A stretch of DNA of 30,270 bases from Bacteroidales bacterium UBA6408 (lineage in GTDB: Bacteria; Bacteroidota; Bacteroidia; Bacteroidales; UBA932): the NCBI GenBank assembly GCA_002439805.1, contig DJPQ01000094.1:23997-54266 (forward strand). The letters are read 5' to 3'. Position numbers and translations under genes: made by a program. The notes under the pieces are model-generated. The model was not told where the DNA came from. It made no database searches and was given only the letters and a program-made list of their open reading frames with translations. Positions 8,553 through 16,104 of this stretch are shown here, piece after piece. Positions within the stretch are counted from its first letter, which is position 1, and every line of letters begins with the position of its first letter.

Positions 8553-9815
8553 ATGATTTACGTCCACATCCCTTTCTGCAGGTCGTTCTGCACCTACTGC
8601 GGATTCTACTCTGAGACCTCGGAGTGCTATGGCCGCTACATCGATGCCCTGCTGAAGGAAATCGAATGCAGGAAGCAGGAAATAAGGGGAACAATGGACG
8701 TGAACACGCTCTATATCGGCGGCGGTACACCATCGGTGTTGCCGTCGTATTTGTTTGTAAAGCTCGTCAGGGCGCTGAAGAGGGCTGCCGGAGTCAGGAG
8801 ATTCGACGAGTTCACGGTGGAGGTGAACCCTGATGACATCGCGAGGGGACTATGGTACAAGTCGGAATATCCCGAGGTGATGAAGAAATGGGGAGTTACC
8901 CGCGTGAGCATCGGCATTCAGTCCCTAAAGAATCCGATACTGCGCTGGATGAACCGCCGTCACGACGAGGACAACGCGCTGAGGGCTCTCGACACCTTCC
9001 TTCATTCGGGAATTGATGACATCAGCATAGATCTGATGTTCGGACTGCCTGCCGTGCGGCGCGAGGGCGGCAGGTTCGCGGGGCGATATACTCCGCTGCT
9101 GTCGGATTATGCCTGGCGCAAGACCCTCAGGGAAATCGGCTTCTGGTGCAGGTCCGGGAATGTGCACGTGTCTGCATACCAGCTCTCCGTCGAGTCTGGT
9201 TCCGCCCTTGAGAAAATGATTGAGGACGGCCGGTGCCGGGAGCTTTCAGACGAGGCCTGTGAGTGCCAGTACAACATTCTGTGCGAGGAAATGGCCAATC
9301 TCGGCTATAACCATTACGAAATCTCCAATTTCGCGAAGCCGGGTCATGAGGCAAGGCACAACTCGGCCTATTGGCGTCATGTGCCTTATGTCGGGCTCGG
9401 CCCGGGGGCGCATTCGCTGGAGGCGCTTCCCGACGGGGGACGGCGGCGCAGTTGGAACAAGCCTGATTTGGCGCTGTACCTTGACACCTATGCACCAGGA
9501 AGTGGCCATCGCAGGAATTTCGAGGCCAAACTTGAGGCGCTGCGCGGCAGTGAGACGCTTTCCCCCGAGCAGATTGCCCTTGAGAACGTGATGCTCGGGC
9601 TGAGGACATCCGAGGGCTGCCTTCTTTCGGAACTGGAGGAGGCGTGTGACCGGCAGGCTCTCAGAAAGGCTGTTGCAGCGGGGCATCTCGTGCCGGTCGG
9701 CGGCTGGGAGGCGGCCGGAAACCCCGAACTTCCGGAGCCATACTACAGGATTCCGGAGAAATATTTCTTCATTTCGGACAACATCATCTCCGATTTGGTG
9801 GTGAATGTATTCTAA
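8553..9815 (+). CDS. hemW: HemW, radical SAM heme chaperone
   Basis: The 420-residue protein starts with YVHIPFC and carries the radical SAM cluster motif Cys9-x3-Cys13-x2-Cys16 followed by GFYS. The HemW-type GF replaces the fourth cysteine of true HemN. Other markers are IGGGTPS near residue 55, HYEISNFAKPG, and the HNSAYW motif. HemW binds heme and delivers it to cytochromes; it is often mis-annotated as oxygen-independent coproporphyrinogen III oxidase. The length is slightly above the usual 380, with a short extra stretch after FGLPAVRREGGRFAG. The stop codon lies 13 bases before the preferred start of the aminopeptidase gene, so translation is probably coupled. Confidence 0.92.
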   Translation: MIYVHIPFCRSFCTYCGFYSETSECYGRYIDALLKEIECRKQEIRGTMDVNTLYIGGGTPSVLPSYLFVKLVRALKRAAGVRRFDEFTVEVNPDDIARGLWYKSEYPEVMKKWGVTRVSIGIQSLKNPILRWMNRRHDEDNALRALDTFLHSGIDDISIDLMFGLPAVRREGGRFAGRYTPLLSDYAWRKTLREIGFWCRSGNVHVSAYQLSVESGSALEKMIEDGRCRELSDEACECQYNILCEEMANLGYNHYEISNFAKPGHEARHNSAYWRHVPYVGLGPGAHSLEALPDGGRRRSWNKPDLALYLDTYAPGSGHRRNFEAKLEALRGSETLSPEQIALENVMLGLRTSEGCLLSELEEACDRQALRKAVAAGHLVPVGGWEAAGNPELPEPYYRIPEKYFFISDNIISDLVVNVF

Positions 9816-9828
9816 TACACAGTGCATT

Positions 9829-11772
9829 ATGGAAAATGTCTATGCTCAGAGAATTGCCCTGCTGAGGGCGATGATGAGGGAAAACGGTTGGGATGCGGTG
9901 CTCGTGGGAGCTTCGGATCCTCATTGCAGCGAATATCCGGCGGCGCGCTGGAAGCAGGTGGAGTGGCTGACGGGATTCACCGGAGAGGCGGCAAGCGTCG
10001 TCGTGACCCGCAGCCATGCCGGGCTCTGGACGGACACCCGCTATTTCATCCAGGCCGTCGAACAGCTTGACGGAACGGGCGTTGAACTGCACAAACTGCG
10101 TGTCCCGGATGCCGTGCCGATTCCTCGGTGGCTCGCGGAGAATGTCGATTACATACTCGGCGCCCCGTCAGTCCAGTCCTATTACCTCGGCGACGGCGCC
10201 TGCCCGCGCAGACTGAACCTTGTCCTCGACGGTCTGTGCTGGAGCGCGGATGAGGTGCTTGCAATCGACGACGCGCTTTCCGGGGCGACCGCAGACAATG
10301 ATTTCCGTTATGAAATAATTTCCCGTCCCGATTTCCTGAATGCCCTCTGGACCGACAGACCCGCCATTCCGGTCACTCCCGTGCAGACTCTCGACCTTGA
10401 GATTTCCGGCGGAGAGGACCGTCGGGCGAAGATTGGCTGGCTGCGCAAGTGGATGCTCCGCAACGATGTCGATAATTTTCTCGTAACGGCTCTCGACGAG
10501 ATTGCATGGCTTCTGAACGTCCGCGCAAACGACATCGAATATAATCCTTATGTCATATCCTATCTTCTTGTTTCTCAGGAGAATGTACGATGGTTCGTCC
10601 GGAAGGACGGATATGATGACGACGGTGACACTCCGGACAGTTTCGAGGAGATTGCCTCGGATGACGTGAGCATAGAGGACTATGCGGCAGTGGAGACGGC
10701 TCTGGGCGAAATCGGTTCGGACGAATCTCTGTTCGCCGATCCGGCGTCACTCAACTGGCAGCTGTTCAGTTTCCTTTCGTCCATATATTCCCCGGAATCG
10801 GATGTCGCTTCAAAGTTCCGACTCGGGAAGTCGCCCGTGATTCTTCGCAAGGCTGTGAAGGAGGAAACTGAAATCGAACGCCTCCGGGAGACCTTTGTCG
10901 AGGACGGTCTTGCAGTTGAGCGCTTCCTCAAATGGCTTGAGGAGAATGTCGCGGCCGCCGGGAGGGGAGAGGCGGAGCCGGTCAGCGAATGGGATGCGTC
11001 TGTTAAGCTCAGCTCGCTGCGTGCCGACATACCGGGTTACAGGGGCGACAGCTTCGAAAACATCTCGGCCTACGGGCCTTCCGCCGCGCTTCCTCACTAT
11101 GTGATGCCGGTGAAAGGGTCGAGAACAGTAGAGGGACATGGACTCTATCTCGTGGATTCCGGCGGACAGTACCTCACAGGCACGACCGACATCACCCGCA
11201 CCGTCCCGATGGGCGTCTGCACCGAGCTTGAGAAAGAGGACTACACGCTCGTGCTCAAGGGCATGATTGACCTGTCGATGGCCGTGTTCCCGAAAGGCAC
11301 GGCAGGCTGTCAGATTGACGCCCTTGCCCGCAGCCCGCTCTGGAGGGCAAGGCGCAACTTCGGTCACGGCACGGGACACGGCATAGGCTACTATCTCGGC
11401 GTCCACGAAGGCCCTCAGGACATCCGGCAGAACTTCAATCCCCAGCCGCTGCTGCCGGGGATGGTCACCTCGAACGAGCCGGGGCTCTACCGCGCAGGAA
11501 TGCACGGAATCCGTCATGAGAATGTCCTCCTCACCGTTCCCGACCGAATCCCTGACGTGAACCTGACCGGCTGCAACGAGTTTGGGGAATGGCTGCGCTT
11601 CGAGACCCTGACCTGCTGTCACATAGACACGTCGGCGGTCATTCCAGAACTTCTGACCGCCGACGAAAGAGACTGGCTCAACGCCTACAATGCTTCCGTC
11701 TATGACCGCCTTGCCCCGAGGATGACACCCGAAGAAGCCGCCTGGCTCGCCGCCAAGACCAGACAGATATAG
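9829..11772 (+). CDS. Xaa-Pro aminopeptidase (aminopeptidase P, M24B)
   Basis: The ATG at 9829 gives 647 residues; an ATG at 9805 overlapping hemW is also in frame. N-terminal creatinase-like domains precede a C-terminal pita-bread domain. The five metal ligands of M24 enzymes are visible: Asp443 (VDSGG), Asp454 (TTDITR), His517 (HGTGHG), Glu550 (SNEPG) and Glu564 (RHENV). Their spacing (11, 63, 33, 14) is nearly that of eukaryotic cytosolic aminopeptidase P. The enzyme removes an N-terminal residue preceding proline and normally uses two Mn ions. There is no signal peptide, so it should act in the cytoplasm on peptides. Confidence 0.92.
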   Translation: MENVYAQRIALLRAMMRENGWDAVLVGASDPHCSEYPAARWKQVEWLTGFTGEAASVVVTRSHAGLWTDTRYFIQAVEQLDGTGVELHKLRVPDAVPIPRWLAENVDYILGAPSVQSYYLGDGACPRRLNLVLDGLCWSADEVLAIDDALSGATADNDFRYEIISRPDFLNALWTDRPAIPVTPVQTLDLEISGGEDRRAKIGWLRKWMLRNDVDNFLVTALDEIAWLLNVRANDIEYNPYVISYLLVSQENVRWFVRKDGYDDDGDTPDSFEEIASDDVSIEDYAAVETALGEIGSDESLFADPASLNWQLFSFLSSIYSPESDVASKFRLGKSPVILRKAVKEETEIERLRETFVEDGLAVERFLKWLEENVAAAGRGEAEPVSEWDASVKLSSLRADIPGYRGDSFENISAYGPSAALPHYVMPVKGSRTVEGHGLYLVDSGGQYLTGTTDITRTVPMGVCTELEKEDYTLVLKGMIDLSMAVFPKGTAGCQIDALARSPLWRARRNFGHGTGHGIGYYLGVHEGPQDIRQNFNPQPLLPGMVTSNEPGLYRAGMHGIRHENVLLTVPDRIPDVNLTGCNEFGEWLRFETLTCCHIDTSAVIPELLTADERDWLNAYNASVYDRLAPRMTPEEAAWLAAKTRQI

Positions 11773-11844
11773 GAACTTATATATTACGCTCTATCTTTGC
11801 ACGACAAAACTGCATAGATATGTGCGGAAGGCGAAAGACAGCAG

Positions 11845-11896
11845 AAAACGGGAAAACCCGGCGCGATTTTTTTATGAGCGACGGGTTTCCCGTTTT
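11845..11896. terminator. Bidirectional stem-loop between convergent genes
   Basis: AAAACGGGAAAACCCG (11845-11860) pairs with CGGGTTTCCCGTTTT (11882-11896), with one extra A. The 21-base loop contains a T7 run. It lies between the convergent aminopeptidase and trpB genes and could end transcription from both sides. The rest of 11773-11952 shows no gene. Confidence 0.55.
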
Positions 11897-11952
11897 CGGC
11901 CTTGAGCCGTAGGCCTCTTAATAGAAGGCTATTCGTAAGAAATGAAAAAAAA

Positions 11953-13269
11953 TTACTTGGTGTAGTTGACAAGATTGCCGGACAGGTACTGGTCGTATGC
12001 CGTCATGTCGATGAGCCCGTGCCCGGAAAGGTTGAACAGAATCACCTTGCTCTCGCCGGCCTCCCTGCATTTGGCCGCCTCGTCGATGGTCGCCGCAATC
12101 GCATGACAGGACTCCGGAGCCGGGATAATCCCCTCGGTCTTTGCAAAGAGCACGCCCGCCGCGAAGGAGTCAAGCTGCCGGATGTCAGTCGCCTCCATCA
12201 GACCGTCCCTGAGAAGCTGCGACACGACCGCGCCGGCCCCGTGATAGCGCAGGCCTCCCGCGTGGATGTTCGCCGGAATGAAGTCATGCCCGAGGGAATA
12301 CATCGGAATCAGCGGGGTCAGGCCGCTTTCGTCCCCGAAGTCATACTCGAACTTCCCGTGGCTGAGTTTCGGGCAGCTCGCCGGCTCGGCCGCTATGAAC
12401 CGCGTCTTCTTTCCGTCAAAGAAATTGTGCCTCATGAACGGGAACGAGATGCCGCTGAAGTTCGACCCTCCGCCGAAGCATCCTATCACGATGTCAGGAT
12501 ATTCCCCGGCCATCTCCATCTGCTTCTCCGCCTCAAGCCCTATGACCGTCTGGTGCAGCCCGACATGGCTCATCACCGAGCCGAGAGTGTATTTGCACCT
12601 TTCCGGCGTAGTCATCGCAAGCTCCACGGCCTCCGAGATGGCTGTTCCGAGAGAGCCCTGATGGTACGGATTCTTCGTCAGTATGTCCTTGCCCGCACGG
12701 GTTGACATCGACGGCGACGGAGTTACCTGCGCCCCGAAAAGCTGCATCATCGACCGGCGGTAAGGCTTCTGCTCGTAGGAAATCTTCACCTGATAGACGG
12801 CGGCCTCAAGCCCGAACAGCCTTGCCGCATAGGATAGCGCAGTTCCCCATTGTCCTGCGCCCGTCTCGGTCGTGACGTTTGTAACCCCCTCCTCCTTGCA
12901 GTAGTAGGCCTGTGCCAGCGCCGAGTTCAGCTTGTGCGAGCCCACGGGGCTTACGCTCTCGTTCTTGAAGTAGATGTGCGCCGGAGTGTCCAGCGCCTTT
13001 TCCAGTCCGTAGGCGCGTACAAGCGGGGTGGAGCGGTAGTAGGTGTAGAACTCCCGGACCTTTTCGGGAATCTCAATCCATCTGTCAGTCATGTTCATCT
13101 CCTGCCTCACGCACTCGCGGCAGAACAGCGCCGCCATCTCGTCCTCCGTCACGGGCTTGTGCGTCGCCGGGTTGAGCATAGGCTGCGGCTTGTGCGGCAT
13201 ATCCGCCTGAATGTTGTACCATTGCTTCGGAATCTCGTTCTCCTGCAAGAAAAATCTCTTCTGTTTCAT
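11953..13269 (-). CDS. trpB: Tryptophan synthase beta chain, TrpB2 type
   Basis: The 438-residue protein has the PLP lysine at Lys113 in SVSPVGSHKLNSA, the catalytic glutamate block TETGAGQWG (134-142) and the phosphate-binding CFGGGSNF loop. The extended N-terminus with the RPTPL-like RSTPLVRA (79-86) and overall length match the TrpB2 subfamily, not the roughly 395-residue TrpB1 of trpAB operons. TrpB condenses indole with serine to give tryptophan. No trpA or other trp gene is next to it. TrpB2 proteins often act alone, possibly salvaging indole or deaminating serine derivatives. A terminator at 13337-13373 separates it from sdhC, and no clear promoter of its own was found. Confidence 0.9.
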   Translation of the reverse strand: MKQKRFFLQENEIPKQWYNIQADMPHKPQPMLNPATHKPVTEDEMAALFCRECVRQEMNMTDRWIEIPEKVREFYTYYRSTPLVRAYGLEKALDTPAHIYFKNESVSPVGSHKLNSALAQAYYCKEEGVTNVTTETGAGQWGTALSYAARLFGLEAAVYQVKISYEQKPYRRSMMQLFGAQVTPSPSMSTRAGKDILTKNPYHQGSLGTAISEAVELAMTTPERCKYTLGSVMSHVGLHQTVIGLEAEKQMEMAGEYPDIVIGCFGGGSNFSGISFPFMRHNFFDGKKTRFIAAEPASCPKLSHGKFEYDFGDESGLTPLIPMYSLGHDFIPANIHAGGLRYHGAGAVVSQLLRDGLMEATDIRQLDSFAAGVLFAKTEGIIPAPESCHAIAATIDEAAKCREAGESKVILFNLSGHGLIDMTAYDQYLSGNLVNYTK

Positions 13270-13336
13270 TTTGCCTTTGGTTTATGTGTTTTGTTTTTCG
13301 GAAGTCTTTCCGCCCGCATCCGGCGGCGGAACGGGG

Positions 13337-13373
13337 TAAAAAACAAGCGGTGGCTCCGTGTGAGTCACCGCTT
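13337..13373 (-). terminator. Intrinsic terminator after sdhC
   Basis: On the minus strand an 11-base stem with one mismatch (AAGCGGTGACT with AGCCACCGCTT) encloses a 7-base loop and is followed by GTTTTTT. It lies 22 bases past the sdhC stop and ahead of trpB, so it should at least partly uncouple the two genes. Confidence 0.75.
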
Positions 13374-13394
13374 TCGATTTCTATGTTTTCGTCG

Positions 13395-14093
13395 TTATGC
13401 GAGGCAAGGGCAGTAATTGTGGATGCATACTGCAACCGCGACAGTCGCGAAGCCGAGGAAAATCAGAGTTGCGAAGACATAGGCGATGACCTTGAGTCTC
13501 TTGAGCCATATCATATTGTTCCATCCGAGGGTCTGGAATGCGCTCCAGAAGCCGTGCGTGAGGTGAAACCAGATGGCTCCGAACCAGACGAGGTACAGAA
13601 CCGTAATCCACCATCGTCCGAAAGTGGCGTCAAGAAGGTCATAAGGATTTGATTCCTCGCCTCCGGTGAAGTGCTGCAGCTGCATATCCGCCCAGAAATG
13701 GGTGAGGTGGAACGCGATGAATCCGAGAATGATGATTCCGAGGACAATCATGTTCCTTGACGCGAAAGAGTCTGTCTTTGCCTTGCTTGAAACGGCGTAA
13801 CGGCAGTAGCCTCCGCGGGCCTTGAGGTTCGTCCAGGTGAGGTAGCAGCCGTAGAAGATGTGGATGACGAAGCCGAGCGCGAGCACGGGAACCATCACCG
13901 TCACAATCGGAAGCGACATGAAATCGCAGCCTTTCTGGAAAAGTCCGTCCGGGGCTCCGTATTCTCCGGTGAAGAGGTCAATCACGGCAAAGAGGTTGAT
14001 GCTCATGTGAAGCAGGAGAAAGACGATGAGGAAAAGTCCGGAGATGCTCATTATGAGCTTCTTTCCGATTGATGATGTAAAAATGTTAGCCAT
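13395..14093 (-). CDS. sdhC: Succinate dehydrogenase/fumarate reductase cytochrome b558
   Basis: The 232-residue membrane protein has five hydrophobic segments and the histidines expected for a two-heme anchor: His29, His78, His129, His132, His177 and His180 (HLTHFW and HLTHGF pairs). This matches the b558-type SdhC/FrdC family of Bacteroidota. It anchors the flavoprotein and Fe-S subunits and exchanges electrons with menaquinone; in fermenting Bacteroidales the complex mainly reduces fumarate. In this group sdhC normally heads an sdhCAB operon. Here it is followed by a terminator and trpB, with no sdhA or sdhB. A textbook promoter lies at 14155-14185. Confidence 0.92.
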   Translation of the reverse strand: MANIFTSSIGKKLIMSISGLFLIVFLLLHMSINLFAVIDLFTGEYGAPDGLFQKGCDFMSLPIVTVMVPVLALGFVIHIFYGCYLTWTNLKARGGYCRYAVSSKAKTDSFASRNMIVLGIIILGFIAFHLTHFWADMQLQHFTGGEESNPYDLLDATFGRWWITVLYLVWFGAIWFHLTHGFWSAFQTLGWNNMIWLKRLKVIAYVFATLIFLGFATVAVAVCIHNYCPCLA

Positions 14094-14154
14094 AGATGTC
14101 CAATCAATAATTCAAGTTTCAAATGCCCGAATGCCCGAACTTGGTTTAGCGGTG

Positions 14155-14185
14155 CAAAGATATATTCTTTCTTGCAACTTTCAAA
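14155..14185 (-). promoter_or_regulatory. Promoter of sdhC
   Basis: On the minus strand, TTTG (14185-14182), exactly 19 bases, then TATCTTTG (14162-14155). This is a full match to the Bacteroidota vegetative promoter and leaves an untranslated leader of about 55 bases. Confidence 0.75.
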
Positions 14186-14374
14186 GAAGCTGTTCAAATT
14201 TTTTGTTCAGTTATTTTGAGATGTATTTTTGTGCCGGATTTTTTCGTTTTGAGAGGAGTTTAGCGTGCTAAATGACGAGCAAAATGAAAAAATATGGCCC
14301 AAAAGACACCAAAAGAACGAACACATAGATAAGTGAAAGAAAAATTTAAACAGCTTCGTAATTATTCGGGAAAA

Positions 14375-14410
14375 TTGTTTTCGTTTGATGACGAATTTGA
14401 ACTATATTTG
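14375..14410 (+). promoter_or_regulatory. Promoter of pyrH
   Basis: TATATTTG (14403-14410) is a clear -7 element; the best -33 match is TTG at 14375-14377, 25 bases upstream. Transcription from here would begin near 14417, within the upstream in-frame codons of the longest ORF, which supports the ATG at 14455. The region 14094-14454 otherwise holds only the divergent sdhC promoter. Confidence 0.55.
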
Positions 14411-14454
14411 CAGACTGAATGGCGGTGTATGCCGTTGGAAAACACATAAAGAGT

Positions 14455-15159
14455 ATGTACAGAAGAGTTTTGCTGAAACTGAGCGGGGAGAGCCTCGGCG
14501 GACCTGCGGGGAAGGGGATTGACGAGAGGTGTCTTTCCGAATATGCTAATGAGATTGCGCAGGCCGTGAAGGGCGGACTTCAGGTGGCGATTGTCATCGG
14601 AGGGGGCAACATCTTCCGGGGCCTGAGCGGCGTGGGAAAGGGTTTCGACCGCGTCAACGGGGACAAGATGGGCATGCTCGCGACTGTCATAAACTCTCTC
14701 GGTCTTGCCATGGCTCTTCGCTCTGCCGGCGTTGAGGCGGAGGTGTTCACGGCGACGCCGATGATGCCGGTGGCCCGCTATTACATGAGGGATGACGCCG
14801 TTGCCGTCCTTGAAAGGGGCGGTGTGGCTCTTCTTGCCGGAGGCACCGGGAACCCGTTCTTCACGACTGACTCCGGCGCAGCGCTCCGTGCGCTTGAAAT
14901 CAGGGCTGACGCTCTCCTGAAGGGCACCCGCGTGGATGGGGTCTATACGGCGGATCCGGAAAAGGACCCGACGGCGGTGAAATATGACGAACTTACCTTT
15001 GACAAGGCGCTGGAGGATCACCTCAAGGTCATGGACCAGACGGCGTTCGCGCTCTGCCGTGAGGGGAATATGCCTATTGTCGTGTTCGACATGAACCGCA
15101 AGGGCAATCTTCTGGGGCTGGTCAGCGGAGAAAAAATAGGAACGCTTGTTCACATATAG
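14455..15159 (+). CDS. pyrH: UMP kinase
   Basis: The ATG at 14455 gives 234 residues starting MYRRVLLKLSGES, the usual family N-terminus; an upstream in-frame ATG at 14419 would add 12 residues and start at the predicted transcription start. The amino acid kinase fold shows IGGGNIFRG, the GDKMGMLAT segment, TGNPFFTTDSGAA and KGTRVDGVYTADP. The enzyme phosphorylates UMP to UDP in pyrimidine nucleotide synthesis, and bacterial PyrH is usually activated by GTP and inhibited by UTP. frr follows 97 bases downstream on the same strand, a conserved neighbourhood. Confidence 0.96.
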   Translation: MYRRVLLKLSGESLGGPAGKGIDERCLSEYANEIAQAVKGGLQVAIVIGGGNIFRGLSGVGKGFDRVNGDKMGMLATVINSLGLAMALRSAGVEAEVFTATPMMPVARYYMRDDAVAVLERGGVALLAGGTGNPFFTTDSGAALRALEIRADALLKGTRVDGVYTADPEKDPTAVKYDELTFDKALEDHLKVMDQTAFALCREGNMPIVVFDMNRKGNLLGLVSGEKIGTLVHI

Positions 15160-15168
15160 TTCCCATTC

Positions 15169-15222
15169 CTTGTCATCTCGAACGACATCAACATTGTCAT
15201 CTCGAACGAAGTGAGAGATCTT
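15169..15222 (+). repeat. Tandem TTGTCATCTCGAACGA repeat
   Basis: Two copies of TTGTCATCTCGAACGA (15170-15185 and 15194-15209) sit 24 bases apart in the pyrH-frr gap. The second continues into AGTGAGAGATC, able to pair partly with its own GTCATCTC. The same word occurs at 6844-6861 and as variants at 6130-6236. I infer a genome-wide intergenic repeat. Confidence 0.65.
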
Positions 15223-15256
15223 TGTGCAGAAAAAACACTCCAAACAAATATAAGCT

Positions 15257-15820
15257 ATGATTGAAAAAGCAAACGAAATCCTGGAAGAGGCAAAGATGAA
15301 TATGGAGGACGCGGTGGTGTTCCTCGAAGAAGACCTCAAGACCTATAGGGTAGGCAAGGCCAATCCGACAATCTTCGCCAATGTGCTGGTTGACTACTAC
15401 GGCTCCATGACTCCGGTTCTGCAGGTCGCTTCTGTGACCGCCCCGGACGCCAAGACCCTCGCCATCCAGCCGTGGGAAAAGAAGATGATTCCTGTGATCG
15501 AGAAGGCCATCATCGACGCGAATCTCGGGCTCACCCCGTCCAACAACGGAGAGACCATCCGCTGCACCGTGCCGCCTCTTACCGAGGAGCGCCGCAAGGA
15601 ACTCATCAAGAAGGCGAAGGCTGCCGGGGAAAGCTCCAAGATTGTCGTGCGAAACGCCCGCCGCGACGCCATCGAGGCCCTGAAGAAGGCGCAGAAGGAA
15701 GGACTCGCGGAGGATATGCAGAAGGACTACGAGGACAAGGTGCAGAAGGCCACCGATTCCTGGGTGAAAAAGATTGATGAGCTGGTCGCTGCGAAGGAAA
15801 AGGACATCCTGACAGTGTGA
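15257..15820 (+). CDS. frr: Ribosome recycling factor
   Basis: The 187-residue protein is the usual length and matches the family throughout: the N-terminal helix with LKTYRVGKANP, the compact beta domain around PDAKTLAIQPWEKKMIP, the GLTPSNNGETIR stretch, PPLTEERRKELIKKAK, and the C-terminal helix VKKIDELVAAKEKDILTV. RRF works with EF-G to split ribosomes after termination. Structured repeat copy 4 begins at the base after its stop codon, so the frr transcript probably carries that hairpin in its 3' untranslated region. Confidence 0.97.
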   Translation: MIEKANEILEEAKMNMEDAVVFLEEDLKTYRVGKANPTIFANVLVDYYGSMTPVLQVASVTAPDAKTLAIQPWEKKMIPVIEKAIIDANLGLTPSNNGETIRCTVPPLTEERRKELIKKAKAAGESSKIVVRNARRDAIEALKKAQKEGLAEDMQKDYEDKVQKATDSWVKKIDELVAAKEKDILTV

Positions 15821-15929
15821 CGGGGACGGGGTGCCTAAAAGGCGGCCTGCTGCGTTGCATGTGAATTTTAAATCCTCACAACCAAGAGGTTGCTCCGGTT
15901 TAAAATCCCCAGTGCGCCTTGCATCCCCT
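15821..15929 (+). repeat. Dispersed structured element, copy 4
   Basis: This copy follows frr in the same orientation and begins CGGGGACGGGGTGCC right after the stop. The outer stem is ATTTTAAA (15865-15872) with TTTAAAAT (15899-15906), extended by a G-T and a C-G pair. The inner stem is CAACC (15879-15883) with GGTTG (15888-15892) closed by AAGA. Both stems differ in sequence from copy 2 but keep pairing. It ends CGCCTTGCATCCCC. Beyond it, 15930-16104 is AT-rich and shows no gene and no clear promoter. Confidence 0.85.
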
Positions 15930-16104
15930 CTCTTTCAGCAACTTTGGCAGATTGTTTAAATACATTTTCATCTGGTTTATCTGGATTTTTGAAATACATT
16001 TTTTCAGCTTTGATAGATCCGGGAAATTGACTGAAAGCGAAGTGATTTAAAATTATTCGGGAACCGATGATGCCGGTTCTTGTTGTGTGTGAAGAAGATA
16101 TACG

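Noticed and set aside
11792..11799. TATCTTTG matching the -7 consensus on the plus strand
   Set aside because: There is no -33 partner and only a terminator-like hairpin and a convergent gene lie downstream. A small RNA cannot be excluded but is not supported.
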